Assembly (NCBI GenBank): GCA_964526565.1
Contig: CAZGMC010000014.1
Coordinates: 1 to 55,340, forward strand
Direction: 5' to 3'
Length of the DNA: 55,340 nucleotides
Origin: CAZGMC01 sp964526565
GTDB taxonomy: Bacteria > Pseudomonadota > Alphaproteobacteria > DSM-16000 > Inquilinaceae
The translations under genes and the position numbers were made by a program. Below, one piece after another: positions 39,289-50,483 of the stretch (positions are counted from its first letter, which is position 1; the number at the start of each line of letters is the position of its first letter). The notes beneath the pieces are model-generated. The model worked only from the letters and a program-made list of their open reading frames with translations, was not told the DNA's origin and made no database searches.

Positions 39289-41193
39289 TCAAATCTCGAA
39301 CGGGCGCTGCCGGTCGTAGACCGGATCGGGCTGGCCGACGACCCAGTGGTTGGGGCTCTGGTGCGGCGGCAGCCGGCGCTGGATTTCGGCATGAAAGCGG
39401 CGGTAGTCGCCGGTGAAGCGGCCCTCGCCCCAGACGTCGAGCAGCGCCGCGGTGAACTGGCCATTGGCCAGCCCGTCATAGGAATACTGGTTGTCCTGGC
39501 AGCCCGACAGCAGGCGGACGGTGCAGCGCACCGGATGGGTCAGCTCGCGGGTCAGCAGCCGCTCGTCGCCCCACGGCAGGTTCCGCCCCAGCTCGCTGTA
39601 GAAGTCGCGGTTCTGGCGGAAGACGCGGGCGGCGATCACGTTCGGCATGGCCCGCCGCGCGAACGGCTCCGGCATGACCTGACCGGGGTCCGAAGCGCCG
39701 CCGGTGAGCGCCGCCTTGATCACCGTGCCGCTGTGGCAACTGTCGGAGACGACCAGGACCCGGACGCCTTCGGCGAAACCGGTCCACAGCTGATAGATCT
39801 CGTCGTCGATCAGCTGGGCATCGAACAGGCACCAGGTCTCGTCGATGGCGTCCTCTTCGTCGCTGTTGAAGTCCGGCACCTGGCCGCCATGGCCGGAACA
39901 GGTCACCAGGAACATGTCGCCGGCCGCCAGTTGGCCGGCCGCCTCCCGGATCGCGCCCGTCACCGCCTCGCGCGTCGCCGCCGCGGTCAGCAGCGTGGTC
40001 GTGGCATAGCCCATGGTCGCGGCAATCCGCTGCATGTCCTGCGCATCGAACTCACAGGCCGCCAACGGACCGTCCCAGCCGGCATAATGCTGCGGGTCGA
40101 CGGCGTTGAGGCCGATATGGAGCGAGATCCCGCGGCGCGGGCGCGGCGCCTCTTCCCCTGCGGCCGGCGGCATGGGCAGGTCCGCGGGAGCGGGCCCGGT
40201 GCGTGGCCGCGGCCGGACGGGCACGGGGCGAACTGCCGCGACGGTCGGCGCCAGCCGGTCGACGGCCTGCTCGAAGCGCAGTGCGACGTCCTGGAAACCG
40301 GTATCGGTCGGGTGAAGTTCGTCATACCAGCGATCGCGGCCGACGACGCCGCGCACATCGACCAGCTCCGCGCGGCGAAACTGCTGGACCAGGCGGCCGA
40401 GCGCGCCGTTGAACCGGTCGATCATCACACCGACAATGGCCTGCTGCAACGCCGGGTCGGTGATGCCGCGCACCTCCATGGGCTCGCCAAGCCAGCGTCC
40501 GCCGGCGGGCACCGGGCGGTCATAGCCGTGGCACAGGACCCCGACCTGCGGGAAGGTCCGCTCGATGTCGCGCAGCAGCCGCCCGTAGCCGGCGATCACC
40601 TCGGCCAGCACCGCATCGAAAGAGGGCAGCAGATAGTCGGCCGGCGGCAGCGGCGGTGTGGCCGGATCGTACTGGCGCAGATGGCTGGCCAGGTTGCCGC
40701 CGCCCAGCAGGTCGTTGCCGCCGGCGCTGAACAGCAGCAGCGAGGCCCCGGTCTCGATCAGCGCCTCGCGGTATTCGGCCTCGTCCAGCATGTTCCCAAG
40801 CGTATCGCCGGCCGCATCAAGGCTGAGAATGGCGAACCTCCGGGTCAGGTGGTCGATGACATCGTCGAGCAGGACCGGATACTGGAACCAGGAATCGCCC
40901 TCCGACACGATCACCGGGCCGGTGTAGCCCTCGGCGATGCGGCGGTCGAAGGCGGCGCGCCGGCGCATGCTGACCCACCAGTTGAGGGCGTTGAGAGCCA
41001 GGGCGCTGCGCGCCGCGGCCTCCTCCGGGGCGGCCGGCAGGACCACCGTGTCCGCGTCGATGGCAAGCGCCGGCGCAAACGCCTGCGACCGCTCGCGGTC
41101 GACACGGAAAAAGCGCCGCAGGTCCCGGTCGTCGGTGCCGGCGTCGCCCAGCCGGCGCATCAGGTCTTCGAAAGTGATCCTTTCGTCAGGCAT
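39289..41193 (-). CDS. SGNH hydrolase fused to caspase-like (C14) peptidase
   Basis: 634 residues from ATG 41193 (AGAGG upstream; an earlier start at 41223 adds ten residues). Residues 1-90 are a helical region without a recognised name. Residues 94-310 form an SGNH hydrolase: EGDSWFQYP (GDSW at 99-102), FSAGGNDLLGG (GGND at 158-161) and DELHPTD (D291, H294). A Pro/Arg-rich linker covers about 320-355. Residues 356-634 are a caspase-type domain: ISLHIGLNAVDPQHYAGWDG, catalytic His435 in TCSGHGGQ, an acidic substrate-pocket segment (DSDEEDAIDETW-like, 442-454), and catalytic Cys486 in SDSCHSGT. No signal peptide, so likely cytosolic. It is monocistronic. Both active sites look intact. Function unknown; the combination suggests a protease-controlled hydrolase or a two-activity effector. 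Confidence 0.9.
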   Translation of the reverse strand: MPDERITFEDLMRRLGDAGTDDRDLRRFFRVDRERSQAFAPALAIDADTVVLPAAPEEAAARSALALNALNWWVSMRRRAAFDRRIAEGYTGPVIVSEGDSWFQYPVLLDDVIDHLTRRFAILSLDAAGDTLGNMLDEAEYREALIETGASLLLFSAGGNDLLGGGNLASHLRQYDPATPPLPPADYLLPSFDAVLAEVIAGYGRLLRDIERTFPQVGVLCHGYDRPVPAGGRWLGEPMEVRGITDPALQQAIVGVMIDRFNGALGRLVQQFRRAELVDVRGVVGRDRWYDELHPTDTGFQDVALRFEQAVDRLAPTVAAVRPVPVRPRPRTGPAPADLPMPPAAGEEAPRPRRGISLHIGLNAVDPQHYAGWDGPLAACEFDAQDMQRIAATMGYATTTLLTAAATREAVTGAIREAAGQLAAGDMFLVTCSGHGGQVPDFNSDEEDAIDETWCLFDAQLIDDEIYQLWTGFAEGVRVLVVSDSCHSGTVIKAALTGGASDPGQVMPEPFARRAMPNVIAARVFRQNRDFYSELGRNLPWGDERLLTRELTHPVRCTVRLLSGCQDNQYSYDGLANGQFTAALLDVWGEGRFTGDYRRFHAEIQRRLPPHQSPNHWVVGQPDPVYDRQRPFEI

Positions 41194-42005
41194 GGCTCGC
41201 CTCTTTGAAAAATTGGCAACCAATCAAGTATCAGGGGCACGGGCGCGAAGCCGCGTAGTGATTTCGTCTTAATACAAAATGTGGGCGCGTTCAGTCGCGC
41301 CGACACCGTTCAGTACAAGTGAGCCTACAATTATGGGATCGTCATGCAGGATCGCCGACGGCGACATTGGTTGCACCATTGCCGGCGCTTGCAGCATCCG
41401 CATCAAGCCGGGCCGCATCCCTCATTTCCAGACAAGCATCGCCCACATTCTGCATATGACGACAACTATAAATCATGCTGCAATCCGTATTTATAGAATC
41501 AAGATGTCGATCAGGTCTGCTTTATTGAGCGACCTGATGCACAATTAAATATCCTCTCTTCCAAAACTCTGCCCGTTCTGCGTAGTTGCAATATTCTCCT
41601 TAATAAAGAGTGGATTGATGGATATGCGACCAATAACGCTCCATGCACACCAATTATTTCATATTCTCACTGTTGTTGACATATTTTACACTATGCCCTA
41701 TGACGGGGAACTCCAGTAGTGCATTGATTCTACATGTCTGTGTCAGTAATGGGTTGATTCTGGCGCCACACTTCTTCGTTCTTCAGGTGCATTCATACGT
41801 CTTTATGCCTATTAATTTTGTTTACAGCCTGGCCGAGCTTGGGAAAGCGATCTGTCCCCTTCTGAGCGAGAAAGTCCGGCCAGCGGTTTATGGCATGATT
41901 CTTGTTCCTCCAATTCGGAGCGGGGGCGGTGAGTGCGATCACCAACCGCAAGGCTCCGAGCGGCAAGGCTTGGGGATGCAGGCACACAATCATGGAGTAA
42001 CAAAA
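41194..42005 (+). other. AT-rich non-coding stretch upstream of the PEP-CTERM gene
   Basis: About 800 bp with no credible gene and a base composition plainly more AT-rich than any neighbour, especially 41440-41780. An open frame continues 5' from the DUF1194 gene to 41643, but it lacks any signal or conserved domain before residue 122. The stretch contains the promoter candidate at 41676-41704 and a GC-rich, possibly structured segment (41925-41990) just ahead of the gene. Confidence 0.6.
41676..41704 (+). promoter_or_regulatory. Candidate sigma70 promoter
   Basis: Perfect -35 TTGACA (41676-41681), 17-nt spacer and -10 TATGAC (41699-41704), in AT-rich DNA. Transcription from about 41711 would give a 295-nt leader before the GTG at 42006. 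Within that leader 41950-41975 contains two similar words (CCGCAAGGCT and GCGGCAAGGCT), which may form a structured element. Confidence 0.6.
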
Positions 42006-42707
42006 GTGAAGAAGTACCTTTGCGCCATGATCCTGGTTCCTTGGGTGGCTTTTACAGGAACAGGAGTGAAAGCAGCGCCAGTGCTGGAGTTGGGGCTTGC
42101 GCTGGATGCATCTGGCAGCATCAATAACACTGAATTCGCCCTGCAGAGAAATTCTTACATAAATGTGCTCAACGACCCCAATGTACTTCCTCGTGATGGG
42201 ACCATCGCAGTTGGCGTCTATCAGTTCGCTGGGAATGCAGTACAGGTGTTTCCGACGACTGTTATTGATGAGAATACAATCAACAGCCTGATTGACGCCC
42301 TCACAAATTTTACCCGTTTGTCTGGCAGCACGAACATCGGTGCGGCCATCACTGCGCTGCAAACCGACATTTTGCAGAATACCATTGACTCGGCACGTCA
42401 GATCATTGACGTTTCTACCGATGGGTTCGGGTCACTCGGCAACCAGCCCGGCGCGGCCCTTGCTGCTGGTATCGATCAGATCAACTGCCTGGGCATTGGT
42501 GCCGGAGCGAACTGCAACTTCACCGGCGGCACCGGCTCATTCTCGCTGACGGTCGCTGACTTCGCCGATTTTGAGGATGCACTCCGGCGCAAGATCCAGC
42601 GGGAGGTGGGTCCGACGCCCAGCGTACCTGAACCGGCAACCCTTGCTCTTCTCGGGACTGGACTCCTGGGCATGGGCATTGCCAGCCGGCGCCGGCACAG
42701 AGCCTGA
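42006..42707 (+). CDS. DUF1194-like von Willebrand A protein with PEP-CTERM anchor
   Basis: 233 residues from GTG 42006 (GGAG eight nt upstream); the start yields a clean signal peptide (KKYLCAMILVPWVAFTG). The mature part has a MIDAS-like LALDASGSINNTEFALQ, IAVGVYQFAG, and SGSTNIGAAI, the pattern of the DUF1194/VWA group. The C-terminus is a PEP-CTERM sorting signal: VPEPATLALLGTGLLGMG followed by RRRHR, recognised by an exosortase, which is not in the window. The protein should be exported and anchored at or released from the surface, possibly in extracellular matrix. Codon use is less GC-rich than the neighbours, hinting at recent acquisition. Confidence 0.88.
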   Translation: MKKYLCAMILVPWVAFTGTGVKAAPVLELGLALDASGSINNTEFALQRNSYINVLNDPNVLPRDGTIAVGVYQFAGNAVQVFPTTVIDENTINSLIDALTNFTRLSGSTNIGAAITALQTDILQNTIDSARQIIDVSTDGFGSLGNQPGAALAAGIDQINCLGIGAGANCNFTGGTGSFSLTVADFADFEDALRRKIQREVGPTPSVPEPATLALLGTGLLGMGIASRRRHRA

Positions 42708-42726
42708 CGACCCGGCTTGCCATTGC

Positions 42727-42752
42727 AGAAAGCCCCCGCATGGGGGCTTTCT
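42727..42752 (+). terminator. Intrinsic terminator of the PEP-CTERM gene
   Basis: Perfect 11-bp stem (AGAAAGCCCCC with GGGGGCTTTCT), loop GCAT, followed by CATTTAAA. It starts 19 nt after the stop codon. The T-rich part is inside the stem's 3' arm and short, but position and perfection support a terminator. Confidence 0.85.
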
Positions 42753-42946
42753 CATTTAAATTGCGCGGCCGGCCGTTCATGACGGCATGGGAAGACAATT
42801 GAGGGTCCCCGCCAACCGCTGCGCCCCGCAATGCCGATCCGGGCAGATACAATCTTGAAGCCATGTTTCGCAGGCGCAGCCGGGCTGGCCCCAAGCTGGG
42901 CGTCTCCCGCTTCCAGGCCGCTTCTGCTGCGCCGGTGGTCAGCCGG

Positions 42947-43114
42947 TCAATAAATCAGGATCCCGGTAAACGATCCTTCAAGCTCGCTCCACAACTCCTC
43001 CAGCTCTTCGTCCGCGATCAGCCAGCCGTCAGGATCCAAAGGTTCAATATCGTTGCGAGTATCGCGCATCATAATTACGCGAGACCGCGACGATGGCGCC
43101 TTGTCGAAGTCCAT
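42947..43114 (-). CDS. Small acidic protein, 55 residues
   Basis: Starts MDFDKAPSSRSRVIMMRD and ends ELEGSFTGILIY. The second half is very acidic (DEELEELWSELEG), giving a low predicted pI. It is supported mainly by an excellent ribosome binding site: GGAGG seven nt before the ATG at 43114. No domain is recognised. It is flanked by non-coding DNA on both sides, with a terminator for the plus-strand PEP-CTERM gene further downstream. Acidic small proteins of this kind can be antitoxins or regulators, but nothing here shows that. Confidence 0.55.
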   Translation of the reverse strand: MDFDKAPSSRSRVIMMRDTRNDIEPLDPDGWLIADEELEELWSELEGSFTGILIY

Positions 43115-43458
43115 TGCGATCCTCCGTAATCCATTGCCTAGATACAAAAACCACGCGAAATACTAAGCGCATCTTGATCATGCTGCAAGAACCGGATCTG
43201 CTGCAAATTTTCGATAACGTTAGAGCAACCATCCTGGCATGAGCACGGCGCGCAAACCGGTCCGGTTTGCGAGCATCCCGCCCCCTCATGGCGCCTTGCT
43301 GCAACGGCCATGGACGCCGCCCCCATGGCCCCGTCAGGCTTGATTTTGCGCGGGTATCCGGCCGGCTGACAGGCTAGGATGGTTGGCGAGAGCGGCCGGC
43401 GCCGTGGCCCTGACGGCCGGTGTTGCCGTGTGGACACAGATGCGACGGAAATGCCGCC
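43115..43458. other. Stretch without a recognised gene
   Basis: Between the small acidic gene and ycgN. Modest AT content at 43135-43240; no recognisable domain, tRNA or terminator was seen. The promoter of the 55-residue gene (minus) and that of ycgN (plus) probably lie here. Confidence 0.4.
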
Positions 43459-43905
43459 ATGACCGAGCGCCCGTTCTGGCAGGCCAAGCCGCTGTCCGCC
43501 CTGACCGAGGCGGAATGGGAATCCCTGTGCGACGGCTGCGGCAAGTGCTGCCTCGTCAAGCTGGAGGACATTGTCACCGGCGCCATCCGGTTCACCGATG
43601 CTGCCTGCCGCCTGCTCAACGTCGCGACGTGCCGCTGCGGCGACTACGCCAACCGCCAGCGCCACGTGCCCGACTGCGTGCGGCTGTCGCCTGATGCGCT
43701 CAGCCAGCTGACCTGGATGCCCAGCACCTGTGCCTACCGTCTGGTCTATGAGGGGCAGGACCTGCCGTGGTGGCACCCGCTCGTCTCCGGCGATCCTGAA
43801 ACGGTGCACCTGGCCGCCATGTCGGTGCGCCACCGTGCGGTGTCCGAGGCCGAGGTCGACGAGGACGACCTGCCCGACCGCATCATCGAGTGGGCGACCA
43901 ACTGA
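43459..43905 (+). CDS. YcgN-type cysteine cluster protein (UPF0260)
   Basis: 148 residues. The conserved start PFWQAKPLSALTEAEWESLC leads into CDGCGKCCLVKLED, and further cysteines in TDAACRLLN, TCRCGDYANR, PDCVRLSP and STCAYRLV; the HPLVSGDPETVH block closes the family pattern. These Cys-rich proteins (COG2983) are presumed metal or Fe-S binding; their function is not known. ATG 43459 gives exactly the family N-terminus. The gene ends nine nt before a large inverted repeat and converges with the dihydroorotate dehydrogenase-like gene. Confidence 0.95.
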   Translation: MTERPFWQAKPLSALTEAEWESLCDGCGKCCLVKLEDIVTGAIRFTDAACRLLNVATCRCGDYANRQRHVPDCVRLSPDALSQLTWMPSTCAYRLVYEGQDLPWWHPLVSGDPETVHLAAMSVRHRAVSEAEVDEDDLPDRIIEWATN

Positions 43906-43914
43906 ACCGGCGAC

Positions 43915-44002
43915 ATTACGGGGACAGTTTGCTTATTTCCCTTGTCTTGCTTGCAACGCTGGGCTGCCTTATGCAGGGAAATAAGCAACCTGTCCCCGTA
44001 AC
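43915..44002. repeat. 27-bp near-perfect inverted repeat, REP-like
   Basis: Left arm 43915-43941 (begins ATTACGGGGACAG, ends ATTTCCC) and right arm 43976-44002 (GGGAAATAAGCAACCTGTCC then CCGTAAC) match at 25 of 27 positions, with a 34-nt loop. It fills almost all of the gap between the stop codons of ycgN and the convergent dihydroorotate dehydrogenase-like gene. The ggggacag...tttccc word is of the type spread by REP-associated transposases. It may also end transcription from both sides. Confidence 0.9.
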
Positions 44003-44018
44003 GAGGCGAGGCCGGCCG

Positions 44019-45026
44019 TCACAAGGGCGTGTAGGGGTTCTTGAAGCTCTCCAGGATCTTGATGTAGTTGGCCCGCTCGAAGGCCGAAGGGTCGGCAACG
44101 TGCTGCTGGCTCATCGAGCCCTTCATCTGCTCGATCGAGCTGTATTCGCGCCGTTCCATCCAGTCGCGCACATCGTCGACCAGGGTCTTGATGAAGCCGG
44201 GGCCGTGCTTGAGCAGGGCTGACGTGGTCATCACTGCATCGGCGCCGGCCATGACGTACTTGATCACCTCGTCCTTGCTGTGCACACCGCGGGTCGCCGC
44301 CAGCGAGCAGGTCAGCCGGCCGTGCAGGATGGCGATCCACAGCAGCGGCAGCCGGATCTCCGACGGCGCGCTCAGCTCCAGCGTGTTGACCACCTCCAGG
44401 TTTTCCAGGTCGAAGTCCGGCTGGTAGAAACGGTTGAACAGCACCAGGCCATCGGCACCGGCGTCGTCGAACTGCTTGCACATGTCACCGATGGCGCTGA
44501 AGAACGGGCTCAGCTTCATGGAAACCGGGATGGTCACTGCCGAGCGCACGGCGCGCAGCACGTTCAGATAGCGCTCCTCCACCGCCCGGCCGGACTCCGA
44601 CAGGTCGGCCGGGATGTGGTAGACGTTGAGCTCCAGCGCCGCGGCGCCGGCCTGCTGGATCTCCTTGGCGTAGTCGATCCAGCCCTCGCTGGTGACGCCG
44701 TTGAGGCTGCCGATGATCGGGACGTCGGTCGCCTCGACGCCCTTGCGCAGCAGCTCGATGTAGCGCTCCGGGCCGACGGCGTAGTCCTCGATCTCGGGGA
44801 AATAACTGAGCGATTCCGCGAACCGCTCGGTGCCCTGCTCGAGAACGTGCTCGAACATGGCGTTCTCCTGCCGGATCTGCTCCTCGAACAGCGAGAACAT
44901 GACGATGGCGGCGGCGCCGCCGTCCTCCATGCGCTTGATCCCGTCCACATCGCTCGACAGCGGCGACGACGACGCCACGATCGGATGTTTCAGCTCGAGA
45001 CCCAGATACTTGGTGCTGAGGTCCAT
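44019..45026 (-). CDS. Dihydroorotate dehydrogenase-like flavoprotein
   Basis: 335 residues, an FMN-binding TIM barrel of the dihydroorotate dehydrogenase/PreA superfamily. Start MDLSTKYLGLELKHPIVASS; EDGGAAAIVMFSLFEEQIRQ, ALELNVYHIP, PVSMKLSPFFSAI and the phosphate-binding end ADAVMTTSALLKHGPGF are visible. It differs from PyrD in having an Asn-Val-Tyr motif and in lacking the usual catalytic Ser/Cys loop that I could find, so pyrimidine synthesis is unlikely. It is third in line after the FAD/FeS oxidoreductase and pyruvate:ferredoxin oxidoreductase genes (132-nt gap), suggesting a redox role with ferredoxin. Its real substrate is unknown. Confidence 0.88.
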   Translation of the reverse strand: MDLSTKYLGLELKHPIVASSSPLSSDVDGIKRMEDGGAAAIVMFSLFEEQIRQENAMFEHVLEQGTERFAESLSYFPEIEDYAVGPERYIELLRKGVEATDVPIIGSLNGVTSEGWIDYAKEIQQAGAAALELNVYHIPADLSESGRAVEERYLNVLRAVRSAVTIPVSMKLSPFFSAIGDMCKQFDDAGADGLVLFNRFYQPDFDLENLEVVNTLELSAPSEIRLPLLWIAILHGRLTCSLAATRGVHSKDEVIKYVMAGADAVMTTSALLKHGPGFIKTLVDDVRDWMERREYSSIEQMKGSMSQQHVADPSAFERANYIKILESFKNPYTPL

Positions 45027-45157
45027 GGTTCTTGTCCTGTTGCCTGCACCGACCCCGCGTCGGCGGCGGGGCGCCGCCCGATAGACGACGGCGATCCCCG
45101 GTCATTGCTCGGGACGCGGGCAGGTCCCCCGGACCCGCCCGCGCCGACGACGACGGT

Positions 45158-48724
<3,567 letters not shown>

Positions 48725-48848
48725 TTGTTCATTCCTCCGTGGCCCGGCGGGGGGTGCCGGGCGAAAGCCCGGCGGGCGTCGCCGCCCGCCTCAATTCTGA
48801 TCGTCCGTGGCTGCCGTGCCGGCCGGCCCGCGTCTCCCGCGAAGGGGA

Positions 48849-50483
48849 TCACGGCAGGGCCGGTTCGGCGATCATGTCGATGGCGTGGCACGGGCACTGG
48901 TCGTGGCAGATCGCGCAGCCGGTGCACAGTTCATAGTTGTACTTGTAGCGCTTGCCGGGTCCCAGCTTGATGATCGCATCCTCGGGGCAGGCGCCGAAGC
49001 AGCCGTCGCACTCGAAGCAGTTGCCGCATGACAGGCAGCGCTTGGCCTCGTAGGCGGCCTCCTTCTCGCTGAGGCCGTGGATGACCTCCTCGAAGGTCGT
49101 GCGCCGGCGCAGCAGGTCGATATGGCCCTGCGGGCGCTGCAGTGCGTCGGTGTAGAACCACACGTGCAGCTTGTCGAAGGTGGCGATCGGGTGCTTGGGC
49201 GCCTTCTCGTAGCTCTCGCCGCGCAGCCAGGCATCGATGTTGTGCGCCGCCTTCTTGCCGTGGCCGATGCCGACGGTGACGGTGCGGTCGGACGGGACCA
49301 TGTCGCCGCCGGCGAACACGCCGGGGTGGCCGGTCATCATGTTCGGGGCGACCTCGACCGTGCCGTCGCGCTGGAACGTGACGCCGGGCAGGGTGCGCAG
49401 GAAACCGGTGTCGGTGTCCTGGCCGAGGGCCAGCACCAGGGAGTCGGCCTCCAGCGTTTCGTACTCGCCGGTCGGCTGCGGCCGGCCGTTCTCGTCGACG
49501 CGCATGATCTCGACGGTGAAGCTGGCCTGGTCGACCTGCTTGATGGTGCGCAGCCAGTGGATCTTGACGCCTTCCTCGACCGCCTCATCGGCCTCGAACT
49601 CGTGGGCCGGCATGTGGGCGCGGTCGCGGCGGTAGATGATCAGCGGCTCGTGGCCCAGGCGCATGGCGACGCGGGCGGCGTCCATGGCCGTGTTGCCGCC
49701 GCCGTAGATGGCGACGCGGCGGCCGATCTTGGGCGGCGTGCCGGCCTCCACATCGCGCAGGAAGCTGACCGCGTCCAGCATCGGCCCGGCATCGCGCGAC
49801 GGGATCTCGATGCGCTTGCTGAGGTGGGCGCCAACCGCGACGAAGCACGCGTCGAACCTGCCCTCCTCCTTCTCCTTCATCAGGTCTTCGACCTTGTGGT
49901 TGAGCGTGATCTTGACGCCCATGTCCTCGATCCGCTTGATCTCGGCGTCGAGGATGTCGCGCGGCAGGCGGTAGGCCGGGATGCCGAAGTGCATCATGCC
50001 GCCGGCGACCGGGCCGGCGTCGCGGATCTCCACCTGGTGGCCCAGCCGGGTCAGGTGATAGGCGGCCGACAGCCCGGACGGGCCGGCGCCGACAATCAGC
50101 ACGCGCTTGCCGGTGGGCGCTTCGGCCATCGGCATCTTCCAGCCTTCCTGGTGCGCCTTGTCGCCCAGGAAGCGCTCGACGGCGTGGATGCTGACCGTGG
50201 CGTCCAGATAGGCCCGGTTGCAGCTGGTCTCACACGGATGGTAGCAGACCCGGCCCATGACCGAGGGCATCGGGTTCTCCTCCATCAGCTTCTTCCAGGC
50301 CTCCTCGAAGCGCCCCTCCTGGGCGAACGCCAGCCACGCCTGGATGTTCTCCCCGGCGGGGCAGGCGTTGTTGCACGGCGGCAGCAGGTCGACGTAGACG
50401 GGGCGCTGGGTCCGGAACGGGCCGGCCGGCCGCTCGTGCGACAGATCCGGCGGGCGCGTCATGTCAGAGGGTTTCGCGGTCAT
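48849..50483 (-). CDS. GltD-like FAD/NAD(P) oxidoreductase with ferredoxin domain
   Basis: 544 residues. The N-terminal Fe-S domain has PPCNNACPAGENIQAW and VCYHPCETSCNRAYLD; the FAD-binding VLIVGAGPSGLSAAYHL starts near 128; the NAD(P)-binding VAIYGGGNTAMDAARVA near 265; and the C-terminus carries a double [4Fe-4S] ferredoxin module (CLSCGNCFECDGCFGACPED, then CTGCAICHDQCPCHAI). This is the glutamate-synthase-beta-like architecture used by many ferredoxin:NAD(P)H reductases. No GltB large subunit is nearby. Directly upstream of nifJ (124 nt), it probably exchanges electrons between NAD(P)H and the PFOR ferredoxin. ATG 50483 was chosen over 50609 (Arg-rich extension); 50462 is an alternative. 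Confidence 0.9.
   Translation of the reverse strand: MTAKPSDMTRPPDLSHERPAGPFRTQRPVYVDLLPPCNNACPAGENIQAWLAFAQEGRFEEAWKKLMEENPMPSVMGRVCYHPCETSCNRAYLDATVSIHAVERFLGDKAHQEGWKMPMAEAPTGKRVLIVGAGPSGLSAAYHLTRLGHQVEIRDAGPVAGGMMHFGIPAYRLPRDILDAEIKRIEDMGVKITLNHKVEDLMKEKEEGRFDACFVAVGAHLSKRIEIPSRDAGPMLDAVSFLRDVEAGTPPKIGRRVAIYGGGNTAMDAARVAMRLGHEPLIIYRRDRAHMPAHEFEADEAVEEGVKIHWLRTIKQVDQASFTVEIMRVDENGRPQPTGEYETLEADSLVLALGQDTDTGFLRTLPGVTFQRDGTVEVAPNMMTGHPGVFAGGDMVPSDRTVTVGIGHGKKAAHNIDAWLRGESYEKAPKHPIATFDKLHVWFYTDALQRPQGHIDLLRRRTTFEEVIHGLSEKEAAYEAKRCLSCGNCFECDGCFGACPEDAIIKLGPGKRYKYNYELCTGCAICHDQCPCHAIDMIAEPALP

Noticed and set aside
41643..42005. Longer N-terminus for the PEP-CTERM protein (start at 41643)
   Set aside because: The extra 121 residues have no conserved pattern, and a start at 42006 gives a good ribosome binding site and directly a signal peptide.
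44019..45026. Pyrimidine gene pyrD
   Set aside because: The barrel belongs to the superfamily, but the catalytic loop and context (PFOR, GltD-like) do not fit dihydroorotate oxidation.
48849..50483. Glutamate synthase small subunit gltD
   Set aside because: No gltB nearby, an additional C-terminal double-cluster ferredoxin module, and direct linkage to nifJ point to a ferredoxin-linked oxidoreductase.
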